Made by a program: the position numbers and the translations under genes
Part shown: positions 33,830 through 42,336 of the stretch, piece after piece
How the letters are laid out: the number at the start of each line of letters is the position of its first letter
How positions within the stretch are numbered: position 1 is the stretch's first letter
Assembly (NCBI RefSeq): GCF_900102685.1
Contig: NZ_FMZA01000009.1
Coordinates: 1-64,000 of the forward strand
Length of the DNA: 64,000 nt
Direction: 5' to 3'
DNA from: Melghirimyces thermohalophilus
GTDB lineage: Bacteria > Bacillota > Bacilli > Thermoactinomycetales > DSM-45169
The notes under the pieces: model-generated
What the model saw: the letters and a program-made list of their open reading frames with translations, nothing else
Told to the model about the DNA's origin: nothing
Databases searched by the model: none

Positions 33830-35593
33830 ATGTACGATCTTCTGCACCTTCTCTACTCTTTGGAAGAGACGGCTCTTGATTCGTGGCAGGGTTGGATCGG
33901 CATCGGGATCAGCTTGGCGCTGATTTCTCTGTTGATATGGAAAAGAAAGCACTGGAACCGGCATTTTCCCTATCCCGTGTATTTGGTGATGGTATTAGGC
34001 TTGGTGGCGGTGGTGGATTTCTTTTCCGGTGATCTTTTTATCCTGCCGGTGTACCTTGTGGTGTTGGCGCTGTCGCATGATCGGATCTCAGCGGAGAAAA
34101 CGGTAGTCTCCACGCTGTTGTTTGCTTTGGTCCATACCTGGATGCAGGTTCAATTTTCGCCGCAGGAGCAGCCCTTTCTCTTGGTGGGGAATGCCAGTCT
34201 GTTTGCCTTTTTCGCTTGGTGGAGCCTTTATCTGCAGCGGTCCCACCGGCGTTCTGATGATCTGAAAGCGGAAAATCGGAAATTACTCGCTCGAGTCGAG
34301 GAAGTAGAGACTCGGCTTCACGAATATATTGAAGAGCTGGAGGAGATGACCCGGAGAGACTATCTGACAGGGATGTACAATTTTAGCGGATTTCAAGATC
34401 AAGTGGCCCGAAATCTGGCCCGTAGTTCGGCGGCTGAGCAGTTCTACCATGTCGTCTGTGTTGATCTGGTGGACTTTCAGCAGGTGAACATCAAGGCGGG
34501 AACCGATGTAGGTGACCAGCTGTTGGTGGATATCGCCCGTCAGCTCAAAAAAGAGCTGCCTTCTTACGCACAGGTGGCACGTTATGACGGGGATCAGTTT
34601 GCCGTTGGCATGATGGGGGACGACGCCGCTTTACGTCTCATTGTAGATACAGTGGAACGGGTGATTGATGGGTTGCGTTCCGAGCGGGTTCCGATCAACT
34701 GTTGCCTGGGAACGGCCACTTACCCCTTGGAGGCCCCCTCCGCTTCCGAACTGATCCAGCTTGCCGAACAACGTCTTTCCATCGAACAAAAGCGGATTCG
34801 CCACCGGGAGGATGAACGGAGACGCCATCTGGAGAAACTGTCTGCTGTCGGTCAGTTGGCGGCTGGACTGGCCCACGAAATCCGCAATCCCTTAACCTCC
34901 ATCCGTGGTTTTATCCAGATCTCGGCGGCGGAGGCCCCTGAGGTCAAAAAGTGGGAATCGGTGATATTGCCGGAAATCGACCGAATCAACGATCTGCTCA
35001 AACAGTTTTTACACCTGAGCGAATCCCGGCCGGTGCGGTACACGTTGTTAAACCTGGATCGGTTGATCGATGATATCTTTCAACTGCTCAACCCCGAAGC
35101 GATCCTGAGGGGGCACGAGTTGATGCCTGAGCCGCCGGAATCCCCGGTGATCGTAGAGGCTGATGCTGAACAGTTGAAGCAGGTTCTGATCAATCTGATT
35201 CAAAACGGCCTGGAATCTCTCCCCGACAATGGGGTGGTCCGGGTTCGCTGGAAGGAGATGGCCGATCGAATCAGCATCCGGGTGCAGGACAACGGCGGCG
35301 GGATCCCGCCGGAATATATGTCCCGCATTTTCGATCCCTTCTTTACCACCAAGGGGGACGGAACGGGAATGGGTTTGTCCATCTGCCACCGCATCATCGA
35401 CGAACATGGTGGGCAGATTCATGTGACCAGCCAGCCGGGCTGTGGCACTACCTTTAATCTTCAGCTCCCATTACGCCAATCCTCCGGAAGGGGTTCGGAG
35501 GAATCCCAGGCAGAGGAAGAAAATCCTTTCTCCCATCTCCAATTAAACCGGAGTGAAGTGGTGGAAAGGGTGAACATGCTGAAGCATTTCTAA
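33830..35593 (+). CDS. Orphan sensor histidine kinase with degenerate GGDEF domain
   Basis: A 587-residue membrane sensor. Order: four to five membrane helices (about 18-125), a coiled linker (about 135-170), a GGDEF-fold domain (about 172-320) whose signature is YDGDQ instead of GGDEF so cyclase activity is unlikely, HisKA with AAGLAHEIRNPLTSIRGFIQ (His about 349), and HATPase with NLIQNGLESLP and GTGMGLSICHRII. The HisKA resembles sporulation kinases of the KinD/KinA group. No response regulator is adjacent, so it probably feeds a distant regulator such as Spo0F; that is inference. ATG 33830 follows AGGAGGTT. Confidence 0.85.
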   Translation: MYDLLHLLYSLEETALDSWQGWIGIGISLALISLLIWKRKHWNRHFPYPVYLVMVLGLVAVVDFFSGDLFILPVYLVVLALSHDRISAEKTVVSTLLFALVHTWMQVQFSPQEQPFLLVGNASLFAFFAWWSLYLQRSHRRSDDLKAENRKLLARVEEVETRLHEYIEELEEMTRRDYLTGMYNFSGFQDQVARNLARSSAAEQFYHVVCVDLVDFQQVNIKAGTDVGDQLLVDIARQLKKELPSYAQVARYDGDQFAVGMMGDDAALRLIVDTVERVIDGLRSERVPINCCLGTATYPLEAPSASELIQLAEQRLSIEQKRIRHREDERRRHLEKLSAVGQLAAGLAHEIRNPLTSIRGFIQISAAEAPEVKKWESVILPEIDRINDLLKQFLHLSESRPVRYTLLNLDRLIDDIFQLLNPEAILRGHELMPEPPESPVIVEADAEQLKQVLINLIQNGLESLPDNGVVRVRWKEMADRISIRVQDNGGGIPPEYMSRIFDPFFTTKGDGTGMGLSICHRIIDEHGGQIHVTSQPGCGTTFNLQLPLRQSSGRGSEESQAEEENPFSHLQLNRSEVVERVNMLKHF

Positions 35594-35659
35594 CCCCTTT
35601 TTTGAAATCGACTGCAGCCCTGCGATACAATACAGGAAGAAGAACAGGGGGGAAAGCTC

Positions 35660-36160
35660 TTGAGCAAGAAAAAGAACTCCGGTTTTAATATCATCCGGGG
35701 AGATTCCACCACCCACAAGGGTTACTATACCGGCACGTTGAATCTGAGCGATCTGTCCGGCGTCCTGATCGACGGGGACGAAGCGACGCTGGATCTGGGG
35801 CTGATTCACGCTAAGAGTAAAGTGGAGCGGAAAATTAAGTTTGAAAGCGATCCACAGGCGGTTCCAGACGGCAAGGAGTATTGGGTGGTCTGGGTGGCCG
35901 GGGATCGGAACGAACACGGCCCTTATTACGCCGGGGCTGCCGCTTGTCCCATGCGCATCAACCGGGAGGCCCGACGGGGGTGGAAAAACCTGGCGCACCA
36001 CGTCAATCAGATGGATGCGGCCCTGAAGCGGAAGTATCGCCTGTCCGATTTGCCGGAACGGGAAAAGGGAGCCTTGCGTAAGCTTTTGATCGAAAACAAC
36101 GAACAGATGTGGAATAATTCTCCCGATGAGTTGAAAGAAGCCCTGGCCACGGAAAAATGA
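35660..36160 (+). CDS. ywhD: YwhD family protein
   Basis: A 166-residue protein with the family-specific stretches FNIIRGDSTTHKGYYTGTLN and YWVVWVAGDRNEHGPYYAG. Function is unknown. It is next to a pbpG-like gene as in B. subtilis (ywhD-pbpG), although here they are convergent. The TTG start at 35660 is preceded by a GGGGGGAAAG ribosome site. Confidence 0.88.
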   Translation: MSKKKNSGFNIIRGDSTTHKGYYTGTLNLSDLSGVLIDGDEATLDLGLIHAKSKVERKIKFESDPQAVPDGKEYWVVWVAGDRNEHGPYYAGAAACPMRINREARRGWKNLAHHVNQMDAALKRKYRLSDLPEREKGALRKLLIENNEQMWNNSPDELKEALATEK

Positions 36161-36247
36161 ACGGTATGTGAACATTGTGTGTCTCTGCTTGTAGGGAGGG
36201 ATGGCCTGGGTTACACTGGTATTCAGGTTACGGAACCGAATTGCTAG

Positions 36248-36288
36248 GACACCAAAGTAGCGGGCTGAAAAGGGCCCGCTATTTTGGT
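36248..36288 (+). terminator. Terminator after ywhD
   Basis: GACACCAAA and TAGCGGGC (36248-36265) pair with GCCCGCTA and TTTGGTGTC (up to 36281) to give a long stem with one internal mismatch, followed by TTTTT. Confidence 0.85.
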
Positions 36289-36352
36289 GTCTTTTTCTTG
36301 AGCAGGGATCCTTTCCATTGTGCATGCTACAGATAAAGGAGGCGGTACCGAT

Positions 36353-36583
36353 ATGACTTCACGTGAGCCGCAGGAGCACTTTGCACTACACGGAGGAACC
36401 CACTTCACTCCTAAGGAGTCCCCGGAATCCATCAATCGGTTTGTTGCCAGCCTGCCGCCGGAGCGAAGGGAGAACCTTTATGAAATCATGAAGGAGTTGG
36501 CTGATGCCGACTTGATCACCCTTCACAATGATGGTTTGCTGGCGGATGGGGAAGGGGAGATCGGCGGCAGCGATGACTGCTGA
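36353..36583 (+). CDS. Small hypothetical protein
   Basis: A 76-residue acidic protein (MTSREPQEHFALHGGTHFTP, ending GGSDDC) not assigned to a family. The middle, ESPESINRFVASLPPERREN, is helical. ATG 36353 follows AAAGGAGGCGG and the gene ends exactly at a strong terminator, so it is a real, separately transcribed gene. No metal or catalytic motif is obvious apart from a single C-terminal Cys. Confidence 0.75.
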   Translation: MTSREPQEHFALHGGTHFTPKESPESINRFVASLPPERRENLYEIMKELADADLITLHNDGLLADGEGEIGGSDDC

Positions 36584-36621
36584 AAAAAATGGTGGTCGGT
36601 TTAGCCCGACCACCATTTTTT
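36583..36621. terminator. Bidirectional terminator overlapping the pbpG 3' end
   Basis: AAAATGGTGGTCGG and CCGACCACCATTTT flank loop TTTAGC. A and T tracts on both sides make it active in both directions. The last six codons and the stop of the convergent penicillin-binding protein gene lie inside the hairpin. Confidence 0.9.
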
Positions 36622-38652
36622 GATGCGTTCCCACAGGGAAGGCTCCTTGGAAGGTACGTGGGGAGCAGTCTCTCGATGGCGTTTACATATTTGTGTCGGT
36701 TCGGTGCCCGACAAGAACCAGACTTCTTTTGTGTTCGGACAGGCGGCTGTCGCTTTCTCCCCGGTCTGGGGATCGATCTTTACTTTGGCCACCCCTTCTG
36801 GAGGACGGGGGTGGAGGATAGAGGTGCCGTGCAGCGCATTCTTCATAAAATGTCCCCAAATGTTGTGGGTGTGTCGGGACGTTCCAGGGGGTAACCGCTT
36901 TCCCCGATCGTACCCCACCCAGACAGTGGTAGCCAGCCGGGGGGTGTAACCGGACAGCCATGAATCCCAATCGGTGCTGCCGGTTTTCCCCGCCACGGGC
37001 CGGTTGATAATCTGTCCCACCCGGCGTCCTGTTCCTCCGGGGGAGAAAACGTCCCGAAGCATGTGGGTCATCACAAAGGTTTCCGCAGGGGACAGCACCT
37101 GTTCCGGTTGTCGTCGGGGCCCCGCCAATACATGACCTTCCGCGTCTTCGATACGGAGGATCGATGTGGGTTGGTGGTGGATGCCCCCATTGGCCAAAGT
37201 GGCGTAGACTTGGACCATTTCGAAGGGGCTGACCGCACTGGTGCCCAAGGCCAGGGAGGGAACCGGTTTGAGCGGGCTGTGGATGCCCAGTCGCCTGCCC
37301 ATTCGAACCGCCTCCTCTTCTCCGATAGCCAGATGGGTATGGATGGCGAAGATGTTATCCGATGTGGCCAATGCCTCCCCCATGGTGATGGCCCGGTGGG
37401 CATATCGGTTGTGGTAGTTGGTGGGCCGATATTCCCCGCCCTGATAGATAAAGGTGGTTGGCTTGCTTTCGAAACGGGTGGCGGGGGTTAAACCGTTTTC
37501 CAATGCAGCCAGGTACAGGATCGGCTTAAAAGTGGACCCCGGTTGCCGCTTGCTGAAGACGCGGTTGTACTGAGAGGTTGCGTAATCTCTTCCTCCCACC
37601 ATCGCCTTGATGTGGCCGTTGCCAGGGTCGATGCTGATCAGTGCCCCCTGCAATTCCTGTTTGGGAAGGTATCGATGAAAGGAAGCTTCTGCCTTTTTTT
37701 GCAGGTTGAGATCCAGGGTGGTATAGATCTTCAGCCCGCCGCCGCGCACCTGATTTTCTTCCAGACCGTATCGGCTGATCGCCTCCTGCAACACGTAATC
37801 TCGAAAATAAGGGGCTTTCGCCGGCTGGGGCTGGGGGTGATCAGCGTAAACGAGGGTCTCCGATTTGGCCTGCTCCGCTTCCGCCTGCGTGATCCGACGA
37901 TTTTTCACCATGGCGTCTAAAATCGCTTCCTGCCGCGCTTTTGCTCGCTGGCGGTCGTTCAGGGGCGAATACCAACGAGGGCCCCGGGGGATTCCTGCCA
38001 GCATGGCGCTCTCCGCCAGAGTCAGGTCCCGGGCCGGTTTCCCAAAATAAATCCGGGCTGCCCGTTCAATCCCGTATGCCCCTTCACCGTAGTAAATTTT
38101 GTTGAGGTACATCTCCAAAATTTTATCTTTGGAGAAGTGAAGCTCCAACTGGGAGGTGAGGGTAGCCTCTCTCCATTTACGGGACCAAGTGCGGTCATGG
38201 GTGAGGTAGAGATTGCGGGCCAGCTGCTGGGTGATGGTGCTGGCCCCCTGGGTGACTCGTCCCTGCTTCAGGTTGACCAGTGCAGCTCGCAGGATTCCCT
38301 TGGGGGAAAACCCCCAGTGTTCATAAAAGTGTTGGTCTTCCGCGGTCAAGGTGGCGTCGGTAATGGAGCGGGGAAGTTCCTTCAGCTGCACCGGATCCCG
38401 CCGTTCCCCGCGGTTCAGATGATCGATCACCCGGGCCTGTGCGTCCAGGATCTGGGTGGTGATCCCGATTTGCGGCGGCGGGAGCGGTTTCGATTTTAAA
38501 TAAAGAACCGTGATCAGGGCCAAGGCAACCCCTGTGACAACACAAAAGCCGAACCAGCGCAGCACTACCCGCAACTTCAGCAGCCATTTGCCGAAGGGCA
38601 GTTGTTCCAGTGATGTGTCCGGCGGCAGGGTTCGGTTGACGTCATCTCCCAT
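36601..38652 (-). CDS. pbpG: Class A penicillin-binding protein (PbpG-like)
   Basis: A bifunctional peptidoglycan synthase, 683 residues, anchored by one N-terminal helix (about 32-52). The glycosyltransferase (GT51) domain has the catalytic Glu motif TAEDQHFYEHWG (about 95-106), QGASTITQQLARN and RKWREATL. The transpeptidase domain has the active-site PGSTFKPILY (SxxK), SDN and KTGST motifs, all intact. The Pro-rich extracellular tail is short. It resembles B. subtilis PbpG (YwhE), sporulation-specific in that organism, and is adjacent to ywhD as there. ATG 38652 is 9-10 nt after GGAGGAG. Confidence 0.92.
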   Translation of the reverse strand: MGDDVNRTLPPDTSLEQLPFGKWLLKLRVVLRWFGFCVVTGVALALITVLYLKSKPLPPPQIGITTQILDAQARVIDHLNRGERRDPVQLKELPRSITDATLTAEDQHFYEHWGFSPKGILRAALVNLKQGRVTQGASTITQQLARNLYLTHDRTWSRKWREATLTSQLELHFSKDKILEMYLNKIYYGEGAYGIERAARIYFGKPARDLTLAESAMLAGIPRGPRWYSPLNDRQRAKARQEAILDAMVKNRRITQAEAEQAKSETLVYADHPQPQPAKAPYFRDYVLQEAISRYGLEENQVRGGGLKIYTTLDLNLQKKAEASFHRYLPKQELQGALISIDPGNGHIKAMVGGRDYATSQYNRVFSKRQPGSTFKPILYLAALENGLTPATRFESKPTTFIYQGGEYRPTNYHNRYAHRAITMGEALATSDNIFAIHTHLAIGEEEAVRMGRRLGIHSPLKPVPSLALGTSAVSPFEMVQVYATLANGGIHHQPTSILRIEDAEGHVLAGPRRQPEQVLSPAETFVMTHMLRDVFSPGGTGRRVGQIINRPVAGKTGSTDWDSWLSGYTPRLATTVWVGYDRGKRLPPGTSRHTHNIWGHFMKNALHGTSILHPRPPEGVAKVKIDPQTGEKATAACPNTKEVWFLSGTEPTQICKRHRETAPHVPSKEPSLWERIKKWWSG

Positions 38653-39032
38653 GGCGCCCACTCTCCTCCGGTGAAATGGAAAGGCTTCGCCATGGGTAGT
38701 ATGAATAGGGATCCTCCTCCCTATTCACCGGAAGAGGAGGGGAGTGTCCACAAATGGATGATTGCTGTGGAGTTGATCCTGATTGTGTCCGAGGTGAAGT
38801 TGCATTATCCTAATGAAGGGTTCTTAACCAATGGGGTGGGACTGATCGGATGGAAGTCTCCCCGGCTCATGATCCTGCGATCAGACGTCGGTGGGGTAAC
38901 ACCGAGGGGGTCCGGAAAACGGTTGGGATTCCTTCGTTCCAACCGTTCTCTCTTCCTTTTTAGGAGGGGGGTTCGATTGCTTGGAAATGAGTGCGACCCG
39001 TGATAAGATACAGTACAATCGGAAAGGAGACC
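38653..39032. other. 380-bp intergenic region with two hairpins and the ywiB-argS promoter
   Basis: It contains an inverted repeat GAATAGGG/CCCTATTC (about 38704-38727), a second stem AACGGTTGG (38918-38926) with CCAACCGTT (38939-38947) followed by a pyrimidine/T-rich stretch ending TTTTT, and then a sigma-A promoter at 38981-39009. The second hairpin looks like a terminator for a transcript starting upstream, yet no gene is seen there. A small non-coding RNA is possible. Confidence 0.4.
38981..39009 (+). promoter_or_regulatory. Sigma-A promoter of ywiB-argS
   Basis: TTGGAA (38981-38986), a 17-bp spacer and TAAGAT (39004-39009), about 25 bp before the ywiB start region. Confidence 0.6.
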
Positions 39033-39470
39033 GTGATTCCTTTGCAACCGATCCAAGTTTCCATTCTCTCCAAAATCGCTACGGAAGACGGCGATGAACA
39101 AACGATCGAACAGGAATTGGAAGGCCGTTTCAAAGAGCGGGATGATCACTGGTTGCTAAAATATACGGAAAAACCCGGGACGTCGGAACAAGTACAGACC
39201 ACCGTCAAGGCTTATGAGAAAGAGGTGACGGTGATCCGGCAAGGGGAGATTTCCTATCGTCAGCGGTACCGCCCGGAGGAGATCACCACCTGCGTCGTCA
39301 CCACTCCGGGCGGCAATATGGACATGGAAGTAAACACGCTCGACTATAGCCGGGAGCAGACTGGAGACGGCGGCCTGATTCGTTTCACCTTCCGCCTTCG
39401 TATGGGCGGGGAAAACATGGGCCGTTATCAACTTAGCATTGGATGGACGGAGGTGCCCGAGGCGACATGA
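39033..39470 (+). CDS. ywiB: YwiB family (DUF1934) beta-barrel protein
   Basis: A protein of about 145 residues with the calycin-like DUF1934 pattern ([20 protein letters not shown], then [15 protein letters not shown]). Function is unknown. The start is uncertain: GTG 39033 and TTG 39042 are both close to AAAGGAG (3 and 11 nt), and an ATG further upstream lacks a site. It overlaps argS by four bases (ATGA), as in other Bacilli where ywiB and argS are paired. Confidence 0.85.
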   Translation: MIPLQPIQVSILSKIATEDGDEQTIEQELEGRFKERDDHWLLKYTEKPGTSEQVQTTVKAYEKEVTVIRQGEISYRQRYRPEEITTCVVTTPGGNMDMEVNTLDYSREQTGDGGLIRFTFRLRMGGENMGRYQLSIGWTEVPEAT

Positions 39471-41137
39471 ATACGTTGGAACAGATGAAAGAGGAGCTGA
39501 AGCAAAATATCGGGGCAGCGGTGATTGCGGCGGGATTGGCTTCACAGGAAGAGTTGCCCGAGGTGATGCTGGAGGTACCGCGGGACAAGTCCCACGGGGA
39601 TCTGGCCACCAATATAGCCATGCAACTGGCCCGGATTGCCAAAAAAAATCCCCGCCAAATCGCGGAGGAAATCGTTGAAGAGATGAATCGGAACAAGGGA
39701 TTTATCAAAGAAGTACAGATTGCCGGTCCCGGATTTATCAACTTTTTTATCGACCGAAGCTCACTCTCTAAGATCTTGCTGGAGATGGATCAACAAAAGG
39801 ATGATTATGGACGGACCGATACCGGTGCCGGCGAAAAGGTTCTGGTAGAATTTGTAAGCGCCAATCCTACCGGCAGCCTTCACCTGGGACATGCTCGGGG
39901 GGCTGCGATCGGGGATGTGTTGTGCAATGTGCTGGAGACTGCCGGGTATGACGTCACCCGGGAATACTATATCAACGATGCCGGCAATCAGATTCACAAC
40001 ATGACCCTCTCTCTTGAGGCCCGTTATCGGGAAGCCCTCGGCCTGGAGGCCCCCTTTCCGGAAGATGGTTATCGGGGACCGGATATCGTCCGCCTGGGGG
40101 AAAAATTGGCTCGGGAAGAAGGGGATCGCCTGGAGCAGATGGAGGAAGCGGAACGCCACGCTTTCATCCGTCAGTATGGCCTAACTCATCTGTTGGAAAA
40201 GATCAAAGAAGATCTCGGGGATTACCGTGTGAAATTTGACAGTTGGTTCAGTGAGCAATCCCTCCATGATTCCGGCGCGGTCCAGGAAAGTGTAGAAGAG
40301 TTGACCAAGCGTGGTCAAACCTATGAAAAAGAGGGTGCACTCTGGCTCAACTCCTCCTCTTTTGGGGATGATAAGGACCGGGTGTTGGTAAAGCAGGACG
40401 GTTCCTACACCTACATCACTCCGGACATCGCCTACCACCGGAACAAGTACAATCGGGGTTACGGGCGGATTGTCAACATTTTCGGCGCTGATCACCATGG
40501 ATATGTGCCCCGTATGAAGGCGGCGATGGCTGCACTGGGTTACGATGTGGATCAGATGACGTTTCTCATTACCCAGATGGTGAAGCTATATCAAGGCGGC
40601 GAATTGGTCAAGATGTCCAAGCGAACCGGCAAAGCGATCACGTTGGTCGATTTGATGGAAGAGGTCGGGGTGGATGCTACCCGATATATCTTTGCCTCTC
40701 GCAGCCCGGACAGCCATCTGGATTTTGATATGGATCTGGCCGTTTCCCAGTCCAATGAAAATCCCGTCTTTTACGTGCAATACGCCCACGCCAGGATTAA
40801 CAGTGTTTTCCGCCAGGCCGAGGAACGAGGCTATGCGGTTCAAGTCGATCCGGAGAGCTTGTCGGCGCTGCAGGAAGAACCGGAGTTTGATCTCTTGCAG
40901 AAGTTGGCTGAGTTTCCGGAGGAAATCGCGACGGCTGCCCGGCAACTAGCTCCCCACCGGGTGGCCCGTTATCTGTATGACTTGTCGACTCTGCTCCACA
41001 GTTACTACAATGCTCACCGGGTGATCCAGGAAGATGAAAAGCTGACCCGCGCTCGCATCTCCCTGCTGCTGGGCGTTGCTCAGGTACTAAAAAACGGACT
41101 TCGCATGATCGGGGTGTCCGCTCCGGAAAAAATGTAA
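39467..41137 (+). CDS. argS: Arginyl-tRNA synthetase
   Basis: A class I synthetase that charges tRNA-Arg, 556 residues. It has the N-terminal Add-1 domain, HIGH-equivalent [17 protein letters not shown] (about residue 125), [12 protein letters not shown] (about 386) and a DALR anticodon-binding domain with [18 protein letters not shown] at the C-terminal end. The start ATG overlaps the ywiB stop and follows GGAGGTG. Confidence 0.97.
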   Translation: MNTLEQMKEELKQNIGAAVIAAGLASQEELPEVMLEVPRDKSHGDLATNIAMQLARIAKKNPRQIAEEIVEEMNRNKGFIKEVQIAGPGFINFFIDRSSLSKILLEMDQQKDDYGRTDTGAGEKVLVEFVSANPTGSLHLGHARGAAIGDVLCNVLETAGYDVTREYYINDAGNQIHNMTLSLEARYREALGLEAPFPEDGYRGPDIVRLGEKLAREEGDRLEQMEEAERHAFIRQYGLTHLLEKIKEDLGDYRVKFDSWFSEQSLHDSGAVQESVEELTKRGQTYEKEGALWLNSSSFGDDKDRVLVKQDGSYTYITPDIAYHRNKYNRGYGRIVNIFGADHHGYVPRMKAAMAALGYDVDQMTFLITQMVKLYQGGELVKMSKRTGKAITLVDLMEEVGVDATRYIFASRSPDSHLDFDMDLAVSQSNENPVFYVQYAHARINSVFRQAEERGYAVQVDPESLSALQEEPEFDLLQKLAEFPEEIATAARQLAPHRVARYLYDLSTLLHSYYNAHRVIQEDEKLTRARISLLLGVAQVLKNGLRMIGVSAPEKM

Positions 41138-41469
41138 AGCGGTGGCTGTTTCCCGGCAATGGCCTTGTTGATAAAGTCGCCCGGCAAGGGGGCGGCTTTT
41201 TGCATGGGGAAATGTTGAACTTCCGTAAATGTTCATATGGTTTACCTTCAGCTTAGCCGCATCTCGGCGGATGTTCTCCCTCTGGATTCCCTCTTTTGTT
41301 CCGGAGGCAGTCTCTGCCAGCCACGTCCGTTTCCCCCGGAATTCCGCGAAATCATCGGAATCCTTAGCGCCCATCTGTTGAAAGATTCCAACCCTTCCGG
41401 ATATGATCAAGTCGAAAGATAAAAAGCGATCCGTTCTTCAATCGGATCACATGAAAGGGGATCCATCCG
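41138..41469. other. 332-bp intergenic region after argS
   Basis: Apart from the argS terminator (41176-41201) and a short inverted repeat GATCCG/CGGATC near 41429-41449 just before the next gene, nothing is supported. No gene-like frame with a ribosome site was seen. Confidence 0.35.
41176..41201 (+). terminator. Terminator of ywiB-argS
   Basis: GTCGCCC (41176-41182) pairs with GGGCGGC (41190-41196, one G-T pair) followed by TTTTT. Confidence 0.8.
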
Positions 41470-41874
41470 GTGAAACGATCCACATGGGTAACAATGGCTA
41501 TCATCATCATCTTGACGGCCACGATGATGCCTTTTGATTTATATGCTTATGCCAAAGCCGTATCGGGAAACCATCCTACGATGTTAGAAGAAAAGCCAAA
41601 TCCTTATCGAGGAGAAGAGGTGAAAAACACCAAAAAGGAAAAGGACTCGTTTATCGCCGTGGGAGGATGGAGACGACAAGGCAGCATTGTTATTCGGGGC
41701 AGTCCGTCAGAAGCAGAGCGAATCAAGCGATTGGGATTTCGACCGATGAAGGTGATGCCGCTCCATTGTGAAGAAGGAGTTCAGACGTCTGAAAATGGGC
41801 TGATAAGAACGGATTCGTCACTGAAGAACAGCTTTGAGTTGAATCAGCTGACTGCGGGCCGGGGCAAAACCTGA
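41470..41874 (+). CDS. Hypothetical exported or membrane-anchored protein
   Basis: A 134-residue protein with an N-terminal hydrophobic segment (TWVTMAIIIILTATMMPFDL, about residues 5-24) after a short basic start, which may be a signal peptide or membrane anchor. The rest is basic and hydrophilic, with no recognised domain. The GTG start at 41470 follows AAAGGGG. Two Cys are absent except one near residue 100. It is orphaned between argS and the lysine regulator. Confidence 0.55.
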   Translation: MKRSTWVTMAIIIILTATMMPFDLYAYAKAVSGNHPTMLEEKPNPYRGEEVKNTKKEKDSFIAVGGWRRQGSIVIRGSPSEAERIKRLGFRPMKVMPLHCEEGVQTSENGLIRTDSSLKNSFELNQLTAGRGKT

Positions 41875-42204
41875 CGAAAGTCGTTTCGTAAAAAGAAGTA
41901 GTGCCTAACGCCGTCGCAGCTGATTTTAGTGCTCCCCTGATGGGGATGGTATGGCGGTCAACGGCGACGGGCAGGGGTTTACGGGATATCGGTTCGCATG
42001 GGGCGGATGTGAATCCGTATTCCGGCACGGACATGGAAAGGTGCCCAATCGCCGTTGGACCTCGAGTCAGGAACGATGGAGAAAGGAGGGCGGAGACATA
42101 GGAGTGGAGGGGAAGGAGGGGACTGCTACATTCGGATAGAGAGGGGGGAGATGGAGCTGCTCTGCTCCCCTATCCTGTTGGTACTTTGTGATCAGGCCCG
42201 GTAT

Positions 42205-42232
42205 CCGGCTCTTTGTCAGAGCCGGCTTTTTG
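42205..42232 (+). terminator. Rho-independent terminator upstream of the activator gene
   Basis: CCGGCTCT (42205-42212) and AGAGCCGG (42218-42225) form a perfect stem with loop TTGTC, then CTTTTTG. It implies a transcript from the preceding region ends here. Confidence 0.85.
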
Positions 42233-42245
42233 TTTTGTCTTCTGG

Positions 42246-42274
42246 TAGACGCAACCTTATTTTCTATATATAAT
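42246..42274 (+). promoter_or_regulatory. Candidate promoter of the sigma-54 activator gene
   Basis: TATAAT (42269-42274) is preceded at 17 bp by TAGACG (42246-42251). The -10 is perfect; the -35 matches four of six bases. Confidence 0.45.
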
Positions 42275-42336
42275 CAAGGTGGCGAAAATTCGGCATATCG
42301 TGACGACGATTTGGCAGCTTGCACAGGAGGGGAAGC

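Larger units (their letters stand above)
41875..42336. other. 462-bp G-rich leader region before the sigma-54 activator
   Basis: Short frames exist in both directions but none has a good ribosome site. It contains a small perfect hairpin ACGAAA/TTTCGT at 41874-41889, a purine-rich tract at about 42070-42160 (AGGAGG-like repeats), a terminator (42205-42232), and a promoter-like TATAAT at 42269-42274. What the 41890-42200 part encodes is not clear. Confidence 0.35.

Noticed and set aside
38897-38916. T-box riboswitch before argS
   Set aside because: GGGTAACACCGAGG loosely resembles the T-box sequence, but the essential UGGN bulge is TAAC, and the ywiB-argS promoter lies downstream of the hairpin.
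41723-42034. Minus-strand gene overlapping the gene at 41470
   Set aside because: A 103-codon frame exists, but it has no good ribosome site and overlaps a plus-strand gene with a start signal and membrane segment.
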